A stretch of DNA of 64,000 nt from Methylobacterium sp. E-065 (GCF_022829605.1 NZ_JAKSYD010000289.1:1-64000), one strand, 5' to 3'. Numbered from the stretch's first letter, positions 16,703-25,146 are shown. Notes: generated by a model from the letters alone, not told the origin. Made by a program: numbers and translations.

Positions 16703-17788
16703 ATGAACGCAATTTTTCCGACCCCCGATACCGCCGAGAGCCAGCGTCTCCTCAGCCCCGAGGAATTGGAGGCCGCGCTCCGCGACATCGGTGCGCGCCG
16801 CTACCACATCCTGCACCCGTTCCACCGCCTGCTCCATGACGGAAAGCTGTCGAAGGATCAGGTCCGGGCTTGGGCGCTGAATCGCTACTACTACCAAGCC
16901 ATGATCCCGGTGAAGGACGCCGCCGTCCTGGCCCGGATGACCGACGCGTCGCTCCGGCGGATCTGGCGCCAGCGTATCGTCGATCACGATGGTGATCACG
17001 AGGGTGACGGCGGGATCGAGCGCTGGCTCAAGCTCGCCGAGGGTGTCGGCTTCGACCGGGATTACGTGCTCTCGACCCGCGGGATCCTCTCGGCGACAAA
17101 ATTCTCGGTCGAGGCGTACGTCCATTTCGTCTCGGAAAAGAGTTTGCTGGAGGCGATTGCCTCGTCGCTGACCGAAATGTTCTCGCCGACCATCATCTCC
17201 GAGCGTGTCGCCGGGATGCTGAAGAACTACGACTTCATCACCAAGGACACGCTGGCCTATTTCGACAAGCGCCTCACCCAGGCGCCGCGGGATGCCGATT
17301 TCGCTCTGGATTACGTAACGCGGCACGCGACCACGCCGGAGTTGCAGCGTCAGGCCATGGCCGCGCTCACCTTCAAGTGCAACGTCCTCTGGACCCAGCT
17401 CGACGCCCTGTACTTCGCCTACGTCGCCCCCGGCATGATCCCGCCGGATGCGTGGCGCCCGGGCGAAGGCCTCGTCGCCGAGCAGCCGCAGGTTCAGGCC
17501 GCCGGTGCGGGCCGCAAGATGGCGGCCGAAGATCGTCCGCGGCTTCCCCGCGGTGTCCGGCTGCGCAACGACGAGACCCGGGGCAAATGGGTCCTGCTGG
17601 CCCCCGAGCGCACCTTCGATCTCGACGACAATGCCGTGGCGGTTCTGAAGCTCGTCGACGGCAACCGCAGCGTGGCGGGGATCGCGGACGAATTGGGCCA
17701 GACCTATGCGGCCGACCCGCGCGCCATCGAGGCCGACATCCTAGTGATGCTCGACGGGCTGGCCGAGAAACGGGTCTTGGAGCGATGA
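16703..17788 (+). CDS. pqqCD: Fused PQQ biosynthesis protein PqqC/D
   Basis: The 361-residue protein joins PqqC (about residues 25-255), the cofactor-less oxidase that completes ring closure to PQQ, to PqqD (about 275-361), the peptide chaperone that presents PqqA to PqqE. PqqC is shown by HPFHRLLHDGKLSKDQVRAW, NRYYYQAMIPVKDAA and the AYVHFVSEKSLLEA segment. PqqD is shown by RLRNDETRGKWVLLAPER and LDDNAVAVLKLVDG. The C-D fusion is the known Methylobacterium arrangement. The ATG at 16703 is chosen because similarity starts there. Its stop overlaps pqqE (ATGA). Confidence 0.96.
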   Translation: MNAIFPTPDTAESQRLLSPEELEAALRDIGARRYHILHPFHRLLHDGKLSKDQVRAWALNRYYYQAMIPVKDAAVLARMTDASLRRIWRQRIVDHDGDHEGDGGIERWLKLAEGVGFDRDYVLSTRGILSATKFSVEAYVHFVSEKSLLEAIASSLTEMFSPTIISERVAGMLKNYDFITKDTLAYFDKRLTQAPRDADFALDYVTRHATTPELQRQAMAALTFKCNVLWTQLDALYFAYVAPGMIPPDAWRPGEGLVAEQPQVQAAGAGRKMAAEDRPRLPRGVRLRNDETRGKWVLLAPERTFDLDDNAVAVLKLVDGNRSVAGIADELGQTYAADPRAIEADILVMLDGLAEKRVLER

Positions 17789-18930
17789 ACGCCGTCACGC
17801 CGAATCGCCCCGAGGCACCGGCCCCGGTGGGTCTGCTCGCCGAGCTGACCCATCGCTGCCCGCTGCGTTGCCCGTACTGCTCCAACCCGCTCGAGCTCGA
17901 CCGCCGCTCCGGAGAGCTCGACACGGCGACGTGGCAGCGTGTCCTCACGGAGGCTGCGGGCCTCGGCGTGCTCCATGTCCATCTCTCCGGCGGCGAGCCG
18001 ACGGCGCGCAACGATATCGTCGAGATCACCAAGACCTGCGCGGATCTCGGCCTCTACTCGAACCTGATCACGTCGGGCGTCGGTGGGGCGCTGGGCAAGC
18101 TCCAGGCGCTCTACGATGTCGGACTCGACCACGTGCAGCTCTCGGTCCAGGGCGTCGACGCACAGAACGCCGAGCGGATCGGCGGCCTGAAGAATGCGCA
18201 GCCCCAGAAGTTCGAGTTCGCCGCCAAGGTGGTGGAACTCGGGCTGCCGTTGACGCTGAATTCGGTGATCCACCGCGGCAACATCCACGAGGTGCCGGGC
18301 TTCATCGATCTGGCCGTGACGATGGGCGCCAAGCGGCTCGAAGTGGCCCACACGCAGTATTACGGCTGGGCCTACGTCAACCGCGCCGCGCTGATGCCCA
18401 ACAAGGCGCAGGTGGACGAGTCGATCCGGATCGTCGAGGCCGCCCGAGAGCGGCTGAAGGGCCAGCTCGTCATCGATCTCGTGGTGCCGGATTATTACGC
18501 CAAATACCCGAAGGCCTGTGCGGGTGGCTGGGGCCGCAAGCTCATGAACGTCACGCCGCAGGGCAAGGTCCTTCCCTGCCACGCCGCCGAGACGATTCCC
18601 GGTCTGGAGTTCTGGCACGTCGGCGATCATTCGCTGGGGGAGATCTGGCGCGACTCGCCGGCCTTCACGGCCTATCGCGGCACCGACTGGATGAAGGAGC
18701 CCTGCCGCTCCTGCGACCGGCGCGAGAAGGATTGGGGCGGTTGCCGCTGTCAGGCTCTTGCTTTGGCCGGAGACGCCGCCGCCACCGACCCGGCCTGCTC
18801 GCTCTCCCCGCTTCACGCCAAGGTGCGGGCGCTCGCCGTCGAGGAAGCGGCCGAGAACCCGCCTGATTATGTCTATCGGACGATCGGCAGCAACGTCCGA
18901 TCGCCGTTCAAGGAGGAAGTTCACTCGTGA
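17785..18930 (+). CDS. pqqE: PqqA peptide cyclase PqqE (radical SAM)
   Basis: PqqE (381 residues) forms the Glu-Tyr carbon-carbon bond in PqqA. The radical SAM CxxxCxxC is present as CPLRCPYC (Cys25, Cys29, Cys32), followed by the SAM-binding HLSGGEPTAR near residue 71. The C-terminal SPASM region carries the auxiliary-cluster cysteines (CAGGWGRKL, LPCHAAET, CRSCDRREKDWGGCRCQ). The start overlaps the pqqCD stop by 4 nt and the stop overlaps the GTG start of the next exported-protein gene, so those genes are very probably co-translated. Confidence 0.97.
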   Translation: MNAVTPNRPEAPAPVGLLAELTHRCPLRCPYCSNPLELDRRSGELDTATWQRVLTEAAGLGVLHVHLSGGEPTARNDIVEITKTCADLGLYSNLITSGVGGALGKLQALYDVGLDHVQLSVQGVDAQNAERIGGLKNAQPQKFEFAAKVVELGLPLTLNSVIHRGNIHEVPGFIDLAVTMGAKRLEVAHTQYYGWAYVNRAALMPNKAQVDESIRIVEAARERLKGQLVIDLVVPDYYAKYPKACAGGWGRKLMNVTPQGKVLPCHAAETIPGLEFWHVGDHSLGEIWRDSPAFTAYRGTDWMKEPCRSCDRREKDWGGCRCQALALAGDAAATDPACSLSPLHAKVRALAVEEAAENPPDYVYRTIGSNVRSPFKEEVHS

Positions 18931-19637
18931 GAGTTGTTGCCACGACCGCCCTCGTGCTGGTGCTGGCCGCGCTGCCTGCCGTGGCCGAAGACGCACCGAA
19001 GCCTGCCGCCGTGACCCAGACCAACGCCGCGGCCCCGCCTTCAGCGTCCGATCTGCTGTTCGATCAGCCGCAGATGAAGAATGCGGTGCCGGGCTCCAAG
19101 ATCACCTACGATTACCTGCGCCGCTCCGGCATTGCGGGTGGGCCGTTCGGCGCGCCGTTGCAGGACACGCTGGTCCTGACGATCGAGCCCGGGAAGAGCC
19201 CGGACGCCCGGGACATTAGCGTCACGATGTTCTCCGGCTTGAACCGCGTGCCGGCCGGCCCGTTCGAGGATATGGCGGGCAACCCGGTCGTGTCGCTCTT
19301 CCTGGAGAACCACCTGAAGGGTCTGGCCAAGGTGCTTGAGGCCAACCCGCGCTACCTGAAGCTCGCGATCCGCAAGGGTTTGCGCGAGAAGGCCGTCGTC
19401 ACGCCCACGAAGGTCAATTTCGGTGGCAAGGACATCGATGCCTGGCAGGTCGTGACCAAGCCCTTCGCGGGCGACGCGTTGGCGCAGCGCATGCGCGGCA
19501 TGGACGACATGACCTATACCTTCGTCACGGCCCCGTCGGTCCCCGGCGAGATCGTCTCGATCGAGGCGTCCTCGAAGAACCAGGACGGCGGCGAGTTGCT
19601 GGAGGAGAAGCTGAACTATGATCAGAAGGCTGGCTGA
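18927..19637 (+). CDS. Exported protein of unknown function, translationally coupled to pqqE
   Basis: The 236-residue product starts with a clear signal peptide (MRVVATTALVLVLAALPAVA) followed by an Ala/Pro-rich linker and a soluble domain. The start is GTG overlapping the pqqE stop (GTGA) with AGGAGG about 9 nt upstream. Segments such as SKITYDYLRRSGIAGGPFG and TMFSGLNRVPAGPFEDMAGNPV do not match a family I can name. Being locked to pqqE and close to xoxFGJ suggests a periplasmic job in PQQ or methanol-dehydrogenase use, for example holo-enzyme assembly; this is inference from position only. There are no cysteines or haem motif. Confidence 0.8.
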   Translation: MRVVATTALVLVLAALPAVAEDAPKPAAVTQTNAAAPPSASDLLFDQPQMKNAVPGSKITYDYLRRSGIAGGPFGAPLQDTLVLTIEPGKSPDARDISVTMFSGLNRVPAGPFEDMAGNPVVSLFLENHLKGLAKVLEANPRYLKLAIRKGLREKAVVTPTKVNFGGKDIDAWQVVTKPFAGDALAQRMRGMDDMTYTFVTAPSVPGEIVSIEASSKNQDGGELLEEKLNYDQKAG

Positions 19638-19980
19638 ACGCGGCGCGCTGGCCGTCCTCGCCCTGACCCTGTCGGGGCTGGCCGGCTGGGCGGCGGAAGA
19701 GAATGATTACCCGACCGATGCGCGGGTCGATTATGTGTTCGGCTGTATGGCGGCCAACGGCCAGACCCGGGACAGCCTGCAGAAATGCTCCTGCTCGCTC
19801 GACCAGCTCGCCGCGATCCTGCCCTACGACAAGTACGTGCAGGCAAGTACCGTCCTGTCGATGCGGCAAGGCATCGGCAACCGCGCCAACGAGTTCAAGT
19901 CGACCAAGATCTTCGACGACAAGGTTGCAGAACTCCGGCGTGCCCAGGCCGAGGCCGAGATCCGCTGCTACCACGGGTAG
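19618..19980 (+). CDS. Small exported cysteine protein, last gene of the pqq operon
   Basis: The 120-residue product has a signal peptide (MIRRLAERGALAVLALTLSGLAGWA) and a helical mature part with four cysteines: GC-MAANGQTRDSLQKC-S-CSLD around residues 43-60 and a final C near residue 117. The pattern C...CxC...C suggests two disulfides. It overlaps the preceding gene by 20 nt, so pqqE and both exported proteins appear to be one translational unit. I do not recognise the family. A metal or haem role is possible but no CxxCH is present. Confidence 0.78.
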   Translation: MIRRLAERGALAVLALTLSGLAGWAAEENDYPTDARVDYVFGCMAANGQTRDSLQKCSCSLDQLAAILPYDKYVQASTVLSMRQGIGNRANEFKSTKIFDDKVAELRRAQAEAEIRCYHG

Positions 19981-19986
19981 GCAGGT

Positions 19987-20009
19987 GAGGCCGGCGTTGC
20001 GCCGGCCTC
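19987..20009 (+). terminator. Hairpin at the end of the pqq operon
   Basis: A perfect 10-bp stem (gaggccggcg at 19987-19996, cgccggcctc at 20000-20009) with a 3-nt loop starts 7 nt after the stop of the last exported-protein gene and precedes folP. It is a very stable hairpin but lacks a downstream T-run, so it may be a weak terminator or an mRNA-stabilising end. Confidence 0.5.
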
Positions 20010-20043
20010 GCGATTGACGCACACCGGGCCCCGAAGCGCGCAC

Positions 20044-20898
20044 GTGAACGGGACCCGCACCGTGACCCCCTCCCCCGGCCTGTCCGACCTGCTCCCCAAT
20101 CTCGGCGGGCGCACGCTGGTGATGGGCATCCTCAATGTCACGCCCGACTCCTTCTCCGATGGCGGCTTGTTCACCGGAGAGGATGCGGCAGTGGCCCAGG
20201 CGGAGCGGCTGGTGGCGGAGGGGGCCGCGATCCTCGACATCGGCGGTGAATCGACCCGTCCCGGCCATGTCCCGGTGCCGGCCGAGGAGGAGCAGGCCCG
20301 CGTCCTGCCGGTGATCCGCGCCTTGGTGCCGCGGCTGGCCGTTCCGATTTCGATCGACACCTACAAGGCGTCGACGGCCCGCGTCGCCCTGGAAGCCGGC
20401 GCGCGGATCGTCAACGACGTCTGGGGCCTGCAGCGCGAACCCGATATCGCCACGGTTGCGGCCGCCCATGGAGCGCCGGTCATCATCATGCACAATCGCG
20501 CGACGATCGAGCCGGATATCGACATCGTCGCCGACATGCTGGCCTTCTTCGAGCGCTCGCTCGGCATCGCGCATCGCGCCGGCATCGACGATGCCAACAT
20601 CGTGCTCGACCCCGGGGTCGGGTTCGGCAAGACCTGGATGCAGCATCTCGAAGCGCTGCGCCGTCTGCCGGAGATCCGGGCCCTGGGCTTCCCGGTTCTC
20701 GTCGGGGTCTCGCGCAAATCGCTGCTCGGCCGGCTGCACGACCGCGAGAGCCGTCCGGCCGATCGCCTCACTGGGTCGCTTGCCGCCCATTCCGTCGCGG
20801 CAACGCTCGGCGCCGACATCGTGCGGGTGCATGACGTGGCGGCCCATGTCGACGCCATGCGGGTGGTCGATGCCGTGATGCGGCCGGAGATCCAGTGA
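20044..20898 (+). CDS. folP: Dihydropteroate synthase
   Basis: FolP condenses p-aminobenzoate with the pterin pyrophosphate in folate synthesis. The signatures VMGILNVTPDSFSDGG and ILDIGGESTRPG are present near the N-terminus, with LDPGVGFGKTWMQHLEAL and VGVSRKSLLG later. The start is uncertain: GTG at 20044 (284 residues) is chosen, with GTG at 20062 and TTG at 20014 as alternatives. It is followed by overlapping folB and folK. Folate is the second one-carbon carrier of these bacteria, so placement beside the H4MPT genes fits. Confidence 0.95.
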   Translation: MNGTRTVTPSPGLSDLLPNLGGRTLVMGILNVTPDSFSDGGLFTGEDAAVAQAERLVAEGAAILDIGGESTRPGHVPVPAEEEQARVLPVIRALVPRLAVPISIDTYKASTARVALEAGARIVNDVWGLQREPDIATVAAAHGAPVIIMHNRATIEPDIDIVADMLAFFERSLGIAHRAGIDDANIVLDPGVGFGKTWMQHLEALRRLPEIRALGFPVLVGVSRKSLLGRLHDRESRPADRLTGSLAAHSVAATLGADIVRVHDVAAHVDAMRVVDAVMRPEIQ

Positions 20899-21278
20899 CG
20901 ATGACGGGCGATCTTATCCGGGTGACGCGGATCGCCGTGTTCGGCCGGCACGGGCTGCTGCCCGAGGAGGCGGTGCTCGGCCAGCGCTTCTATATCTCGC
21001 TCGAGGCGCAGCTGGATCTTGCCGAGGCAGGACGCACCGACGATGTGGCCGGGACGGTGAGCTATGCCGACCTCACGCAGATCGCCGTTGAGATCGCCAC
21101 GGAGCGCCGCTTCAATCTGATCGAGGCGCTGGCCGAGACGATCGCGGCGACGATTCTCAATCGATTTGAACGCGTAGCGACGATCGCGGTGCGGATCGAC
21201 AAGCCGAGCGCACCGGTCCCAGCGATTCTGGAGGGCGTCAGCATCGAGATACTGCGGCGCCGTGGAGCCCACGCATGA
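20895..21278 (+). CDS. folB: Dihydroneopterin aldolase
   Basis: FolB splits dihydroneopterin to hydroxymethyl-dihydropterin and glycolaldehyde. The 127-residue protein has the family blocks FGRHGLLPEEAVLGQRFYISLE, TVSYADLTQIAVEIA and FNLIEALAETIAATIL. The start is GTG at 20895 overlapping the folP stop, or ATG at 20901. Its stop overlaps folK (ATGA), giving a tightly coupled folP-folB-folK unit. Confidence 0.94.
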   Translation: MTMTGDLIRVTRIAVFGRHGLLPEEAVLGQRFYISLEAQLDLAEAGRTDDVAGTVSYADLTQIAVEIATERRFNLIEALAETIAATILNRFERVATIAVRIDKPSAPVPAILEGVSIEILRRRGAHA

Positions 21279-21745
21279 AGGCGTATCTCGGCATCGGCAG
21301 CAACATCGGCGACATGGCCGCGATGCTCGACAGGGCCGTGGCGGGCCTCGCGGCGACGCCTGGCATCCGTGTCGTGGCGCGCTCAGCCGATTACCGAACG
21401 CCGCCGTGGGGCAATACCGATCAGCCCTGGTTTCTCAACGGCGCGGTGGCGGTTGATACCGATCTGGATCCGCACGGCCTGCTGGATGCCTGCCTGTCGA
21501 TCGAGCACGATCTCGGGCGCGTGCGCGAGGAGCGTTGGGGGCCGCGGGTCATCGACATCGACGTCCTGGCTTACGAAGGCGCTGCCGTGGATGACGCCCG
21601 TCTCGTCCTGCCGCATCGCTACGTGCGCGAACGTGCCTTCGTTCTGGTCCCGCTGGCCGAGATCGCACCGGATCTCATCATCGGCGGCGAGCGGGTGGAG
21701 GATGCGCTTGAAAAGCTCGACCGGAGTGGGATCGCGCGGCTCTGA
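21275..21745 (+). CDS. folK: Hydroxymethyl-dihydropterin pyrophosphokinase
   Basis: FolK (156 residues) activates the pterin with ATP for FolP. The diagnostic motifs are LGIGSNIGDM at the N-terminus, the central block LSIEHDLGRVREERWGPRVIDIDVL and LPHRYVRERAFVLVPLAEIAPD. The ATG overlaps the folB stop. It converges on xoxJ, with only 6 nt between the two stop codons. Confidence 0.95.
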   Translation: MKAYLGIGSNIGDMAAMLDRAVAGLAATPGIRVVARSADYRTPPWGNTDQPWFLNGAVAVDTDLDPHGLLDACLSIEHDLGRVREERWGPRVIDIDVLAYEGAAVDDARLVLPHRYVRERAFVLVPLAEIAPDLIIGGERVEDALEKLDRSGIARL

Positions 21746-21751
21746 ACCCGC

Positions 21752-22594
21752 TCAACGCTCGGCGGGCTGCGCCAGCTTGTTCTCTTCCTCGTCGAGCAGC
21801 GGAACGTTGTAGTCGCGAAGAACGGCGTCGATATCGGCCTTACGCTTGCGCAGTACGCCGTTCAGCGTGCGCTTCCAATCGTTCTCGCCGATCCGCACGC
21901 CCATGGCGATCCGATAGGCCATCGGCGGCCGTTCCGGCTCTTTGAGCAAGGGCGCGACGTTCATCGCGGTGCCGGATCGCTTAGCGAGCCAACCCGCTGC
22001 CGGGCCCCACAGCACTGCGGCGTCGATCTCCTTGGCAGCGAGTGCCGCGACGATCTCGGCCGCCACAGTCTGGTGCTTCCGCGCCGGGTCGAGCTGATAG
22101 GGGGCGTAGGCCTTCATATTCGAGACCAGCCCGAGATCGCCCATCCGATTGACCGGCGGCGTGCCGGCGATCACGCCGATGCTCTTCCCCTTCAGGCGCA
22201 CATCGTCGAGGCCGGTGACGCCGTCGAACTCGCCGGCCCGTGTCACCAACGTGTAGGCAGAACGGTAATAGGGATTGGTCGTCTGGACGAGGTCGCCGCC
22301 GAAGGCCGTACCCATGATGAGATCGCAAAGGCCAGTCCCGAGCGTGTTGCGCACGAAACCGGGGCCCTGCGTCAGCCAGTAATAGCGGATCTTGACCTTC
22401 AGTTCGTCGGCGATGATCGCCGCGATTTTGTTCTCGAAGCCGTCATCCTTGCGTTCGGAGAACGGCATGTTGCCCGGATCACCGCAGACGCGCAGAACGT
22501 CCGTGGTCACCGTATCCGGCAGATGCTGGGCGAGTGCTCCCTGCGCCGTCGTCAACGACAGGGCGCAGAGAGCGATCCGGGCAAAAGGCGACAT
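21752..22594 (-). CDS. xoxJ: Periplasmic solute-binding-like protein XoxJ
   Basis: The 280-residue protein starts MSPFARIALCALSLTTAQGALA, a signal peptide, followed by a type-2 periplasmic binding fold (LRVCGDPGNMPFSERKDDGFEN; YYWLTQGPGFVRNTLGTGLCD; YYRSAYTLVTRAG). MoxJ/XoxJ proteins accompany methanol dehydrogenase genes and are thought to help activate or assemble the enzyme rather than import a solute. It immediately follows xoxG: the xoxG stop (22594-22596) overlaps the xoxJ ATG (22592-22594) by one base. The name rests on its place in the xoxFGJ order. Confidence 0.93.
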   Translation of the reverse strand: MSPFARIALCALSLTTAQGALAQHLPDTVTTDVLRVCGDPGNMPFSERKDDGFENKIAAIIADELKVKIRYYWLTQGPGFVRNTLGTGLCDLIMGTAFGGDLVQTTNPYYRSAYTLVTRAGEFDGVTGLDDVRLKGKSIGVIAGTPPVNRMGDLGLVSNMKAYAPYQLDPARKHQTVAAEIVAALAAKEIDAAVLWGPAAGWLAKRSGTAMNVAPLLKEPERPPMAYRIAMGVRIGENDWKRTLNGVLRKRKADIDAVLRDYNVPLLDEEENKLAQPAER

Positions 22595-23208
22595 CAACCG
22601 CCCATGCACTCCTTCTCGGCCGTCCTGGCGGTCTCGGGCTTGTCTTCGTGTTCGGAGGGGCGAATACGGCCGACCGCTCCGGCAGCGCGCGCCTTCAAGT
22701 AGACGTAGAGATCGTCCGAGTAGCACATGACGTTCTTGTTGTCGCCGAACGCCGGCATGACCTTCTGCTCGGACGCGCTCACATCCTGCTTGCCACCTAC
22801 CAGGATGCCGATGAACTCCTCGTACGAGAGGTGCTTCAGCGAGTCCTTCAGGGCCGGCGCGTAGGTGGAACCCATGCCGTCCGGGCCGTGGCAGACGTGG
22901 CACTCGGCGTGGTAGCGGCGGTAGCCCGAGTAGGTGTACCAGTCGAGCTTCTTGCCGTCCTGGGTGACGTGGAAGGTCGGGTGACCGTCGGCATCGGTGT
23001 ACTTGCCGTCATCGACCTTCACGGCGGCATCCGCCGCAAGCAGCTTGGGGTCCTGCTCGGCGCTCTTGTCGTTCGCGTTCAGCGAATTGGCGAGCTTGGG
23101 GTCGGCAGCGGGCTTGGCATCCTCAGCATGTACGGCAACCGCGGAAACGGTCGCTAGGGCGAGGGCGGCGATAACCGGCCGCGTTACGATCTTGCTGAGG
23201 TTGAGCAA
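22594..23208 (-). CDS. xoxG: Cytochrome c of the XoxF system, XoxG
   Basis: The 204-residue c-type cytochrome is the expected electron acceptor of XoxF in the periplasm. One haem site CHVCH is present in YHAECHVCHGPDGMGS, with a downstream Met in QKVMPAFGDNKN as probable axial ligand. The start is probably TTG at 23208 (leader MLNLSKIVTRPVIAALALATVSAVAVHA preceded by GGGAGA); a longer in-frame TTG at 23271 is less likely. A terminator-like hairpin lies between xoxF and this gene, so it may be expressed below xoxF. Confidence 0.92.
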   Translation of the reverse strand: MLNLSKIVTRPVIAALALATVSAVAVHAEDAKPAADPKLANSLNANDKSAEQDPKLLAADAAVKVDDGKYTDADGHPTFHVTQDGKKLDWYTYSGYRRYHAECHVCHGPDGMGSTYAPALKDSLKHLSYEEFIGILVGGKQDVSASEQKVMPAFGDNKNVMCYSDDLYVYLKARAAGAVGRIRPSEHEDKPETARTAEKECMGG

Positions 23209-23285
23209 CGCATCTGTCTCCCAGTTCCGAGGCTTTTCGTCTTCGAACGAGCGACCGCCTCTTACACGCAAATCTAATCAAAAGA

Positions 23286-23313
23286 GTGCCGGCGCGGAAG
23301 CCCGCGCCGGCAC
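23286..23313 (-). terminator. Intrinsic terminator/attenuator between xoxF and xoxG
   Basis: A perfect 12-bp stem (gtgccggcgcgg at 23286-23297, ccgcgccggcac at 23302-23313) with a 4-nt loop is followed on the minus strand by CTCTTTTGATTAG, a T-rich tract. It begins 27 nt past the xoxF stop. It should end many xoxF transcripts and let only part of the polymerases reach xoxG and xoxJ. Confidence 0.85.
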
Positions 23314-23340
23314 CGATCTTACCTTGTACCCTGCGGCCGA

Positions 23341-25146
23341 TTAGTTCGGCAGGGCGAAGACGGTCAGCTGGCCGCCCAGGTTGGTGTACTGCGACAGAGC
23401 CGCGTAACCACCCACCGCGCCGAGGCCGGCGTTCGGGTCGGTCAGGCCGGCCGCGAGGCCGATGCCGGCCCAGCCACCGACGCCCGACAGGACGCCGACG
23501 TACTGCTTGCCCTTGTGCTGATAGGTCATCACGTTGCCGATGATGCCCGACGGGGTCTTGAACTTGAACAGCTCCTTGCCGGTCTTGTCGTCGACCGCCT
23601 TCAGGTAACCCTCAAGCGTTCCGTAGAACACCACGTCGCCAGCGGTGGCCAGAGCACCGGACCACACCGAGAACTGCTCGGCGTCGGACCACTTGATCTT
23701 GCCGTTGACGCCGTCCCAAGCGATGAAGTTGCCCATGCCGCCGTGCGAGTTCGGGGCCGGGTACATCGAGAGGGTCGCACCGACGTAGGGCTGGCCCGGG
23801 GTGTAGGTGACCCGGAACGGCTCGTAGTCCATGCAGACGTGGTTGGTGGGCACGTAGAACAGCTGGGTCTTCGGCGAGTAGGCCGCAGGCTGCTGATCCT
23901 TGGTACCAAGCGCCGCCGGGCAGATGCCCTTGGAGTTGGTGTCCTCACCGTTCTGCTCGGTCGAGTACTTCGACACGACCAGCGGACGGCCGTAGTTCTT
24001 GGACCCCTTGTCCATGTCGACCTTGGTCGCCCAGTTTACGGCCGGATCGAACTTCTCGGCGACCAGGAGGCTGCCGTCCGCGCGGTTCAGCGTGTAGCCG
24101 AAGCCGTTACGGTCGAAGTGCGTCAGGAGCGGCTGCTCCTTACCGTCAACCTTCTGATCCGTGAGGATCATCTCGTTGATGCCGTCGTAATCCCACTCGT
24201 CGTGGGGAGTCATCTGGTAGACCCACTTGGCGACGCCGGTATCCGGGTTACGCGCCCAGATGGTCATCGACCACTTGTTGTCGCCCGGACGCTGCTTGGG
24301 GTTCCAGGTCGAGGGGTTGCCCGAGCCGTAGTACATCAGGTCGAGCTTGGGATCGTAGGAGAACCAGCCCCAGGTGCAGCCGCCGCCGGTCTTCCACTGA
24401 TCGCCTTCCCAGGTCTTCAGCGAGGAATCCTTGCCGACCGGCTTGCCGAGCGAGGTGGTCTTCTCCGGGTCGATCAGCATCTGATCGTCCGGGCCCTCGG
24501 AGTAGCCGCGCCACACCTTCTTGCCGGTCTTCAGGTCGTAGGCGGTGACGTGGCACTGCACGCCGAACTCGCCGCCCGAGATGCCGACGATGACCTTGTC
24601 CTTGACCGGCAGAACCGTCGCGGTGTTGGTCTCGCCCTTCTTGGGATCGCCGTTCACGACCGACCAATTGACCTTGCCGGTCTTGGCGTCGAGCGACACG
24701 AGGGTGGTGTCGGCCTGGTGCAGAAGGATCGTGCCGTCGGCGTAGGCCAGGCCACGGTTGACCGTGTCACAGCACATGACCGGGATCACGGACGGATCCT
24801 GCTTGGGCTCGTACTTCCACACGATCTTCGCTTCGTGGTCGAGATCGAGCGCGTACACGATGTTCGGGAACGGCGTGTGCACGTACATCATGTTGCCGAC
24901 GACGAGCGGCGAGCCCTCGTGGCCACGCAGAACGCCGGTCGAGAAGGTCCAGGCAACCTGGAGGTTCTTCACGTTCGACGCGTTGATCTGGTCGAGCTTC
25001 GAATAACGGGTGTTGGCGTAATCGACCGTCTGAAGTGCCTGCTCCGCCGGGTTGGCGATGCTCTTCAGAACGCTTTCGTTGGCCAGCGCCGGCGCGGCAA
25101 CCGCCGCAACGCCCGCGCCGAGCGCAAGGAGATGCACTGCTCTCAT
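23341..25146 (-). CDS. xoxF: Lanthanide-dependent methanol dehydrogenase XoxF
   Basis: This 601-residue periplasmic PQQ enzyme oxidises methanol, passing electrons to XoxG. It has a signal peptide ending ALA (residue 22) and the PQQ-propeller repeats (LVSLDAKTGKVNW and similar). The vicinal disulfide Cys125-Cys126 stacks on PQQ. Metal ligands match the family: Glu193 in GGEFG, Asn277 in GSGNPST, catalytic Asp319, and the lanthanide-specific Asp321 two residues on (EWDYDGIN), which is Ala in calcium-type MxaF. The ATG has GGAGG at correct spacing. It heads xoxF-xoxG-xoxJ; no mxa genes are in the window. Confidence 0.97.
   Translation of the reverse strand: MRAVHLLALGAGVAAVAAPALANESVLKSIANPAEQALQTVDYANTRYSKLDQINASNVKNLQVAWTFSTGVLRGHEGSPLVVGNMMYVHTPFPNIVYALDLDHEAKIVWKYEPKQDPSVIPVMCCDTVNRGLAYADGTILLHQADTTLVSLDAKTGKVNWSVVNGDPKKGETNTATVLPVKDKVIVGISGGEFGVQCHVTAYDLKTGKKVWRGYSEGPDDQMLIDPEKTTSLGKPVGKDSSLKTWEGDQWKTGGGCTWGWFSYDPKLDLMYYGSGNPSTWNPKQRPGDNKWSMTIWARNPDTGVAKWVYQMTPHDEWDYDGINEMILTDQKVDGKEQPLLTHFDRNGFGYTLNRADGSLLVAEKFDPAVNWATKVDMDKGSKNYGRPLVVSKYSTEQNGEDTNSKGICPAALGTKDQQPAAYSPKTQLFYVPTNHVCMDYEPFRVTYTPGQPYVGATLSMYPAPNSHGGMGNFIAWDGVNGKIKWSDAEQFSVWSGALATAGDVVFYGTLEGYLKAVDDKTGKELFKFKTPSGIIGNVMTYQHKGKQYVGVLSGVGGWAGIGLAAGLTDPNAGLGAVGGYAALSQYTNLGGQLTVFALPN

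Noticed and set aside
15461..17326. 621-codon minus-strand frame across pqqB and pqqCD
   Set aside because: It is the antisense shadow of pqqB/pqqCD; His/Arg/Asp-rich composition is typical of such shadows.
19618..19980. Annotating the small exported cysteine protein as a cytochrome
   Set aside because: Its CxC and single cysteines do not form a CxxCH haem site.
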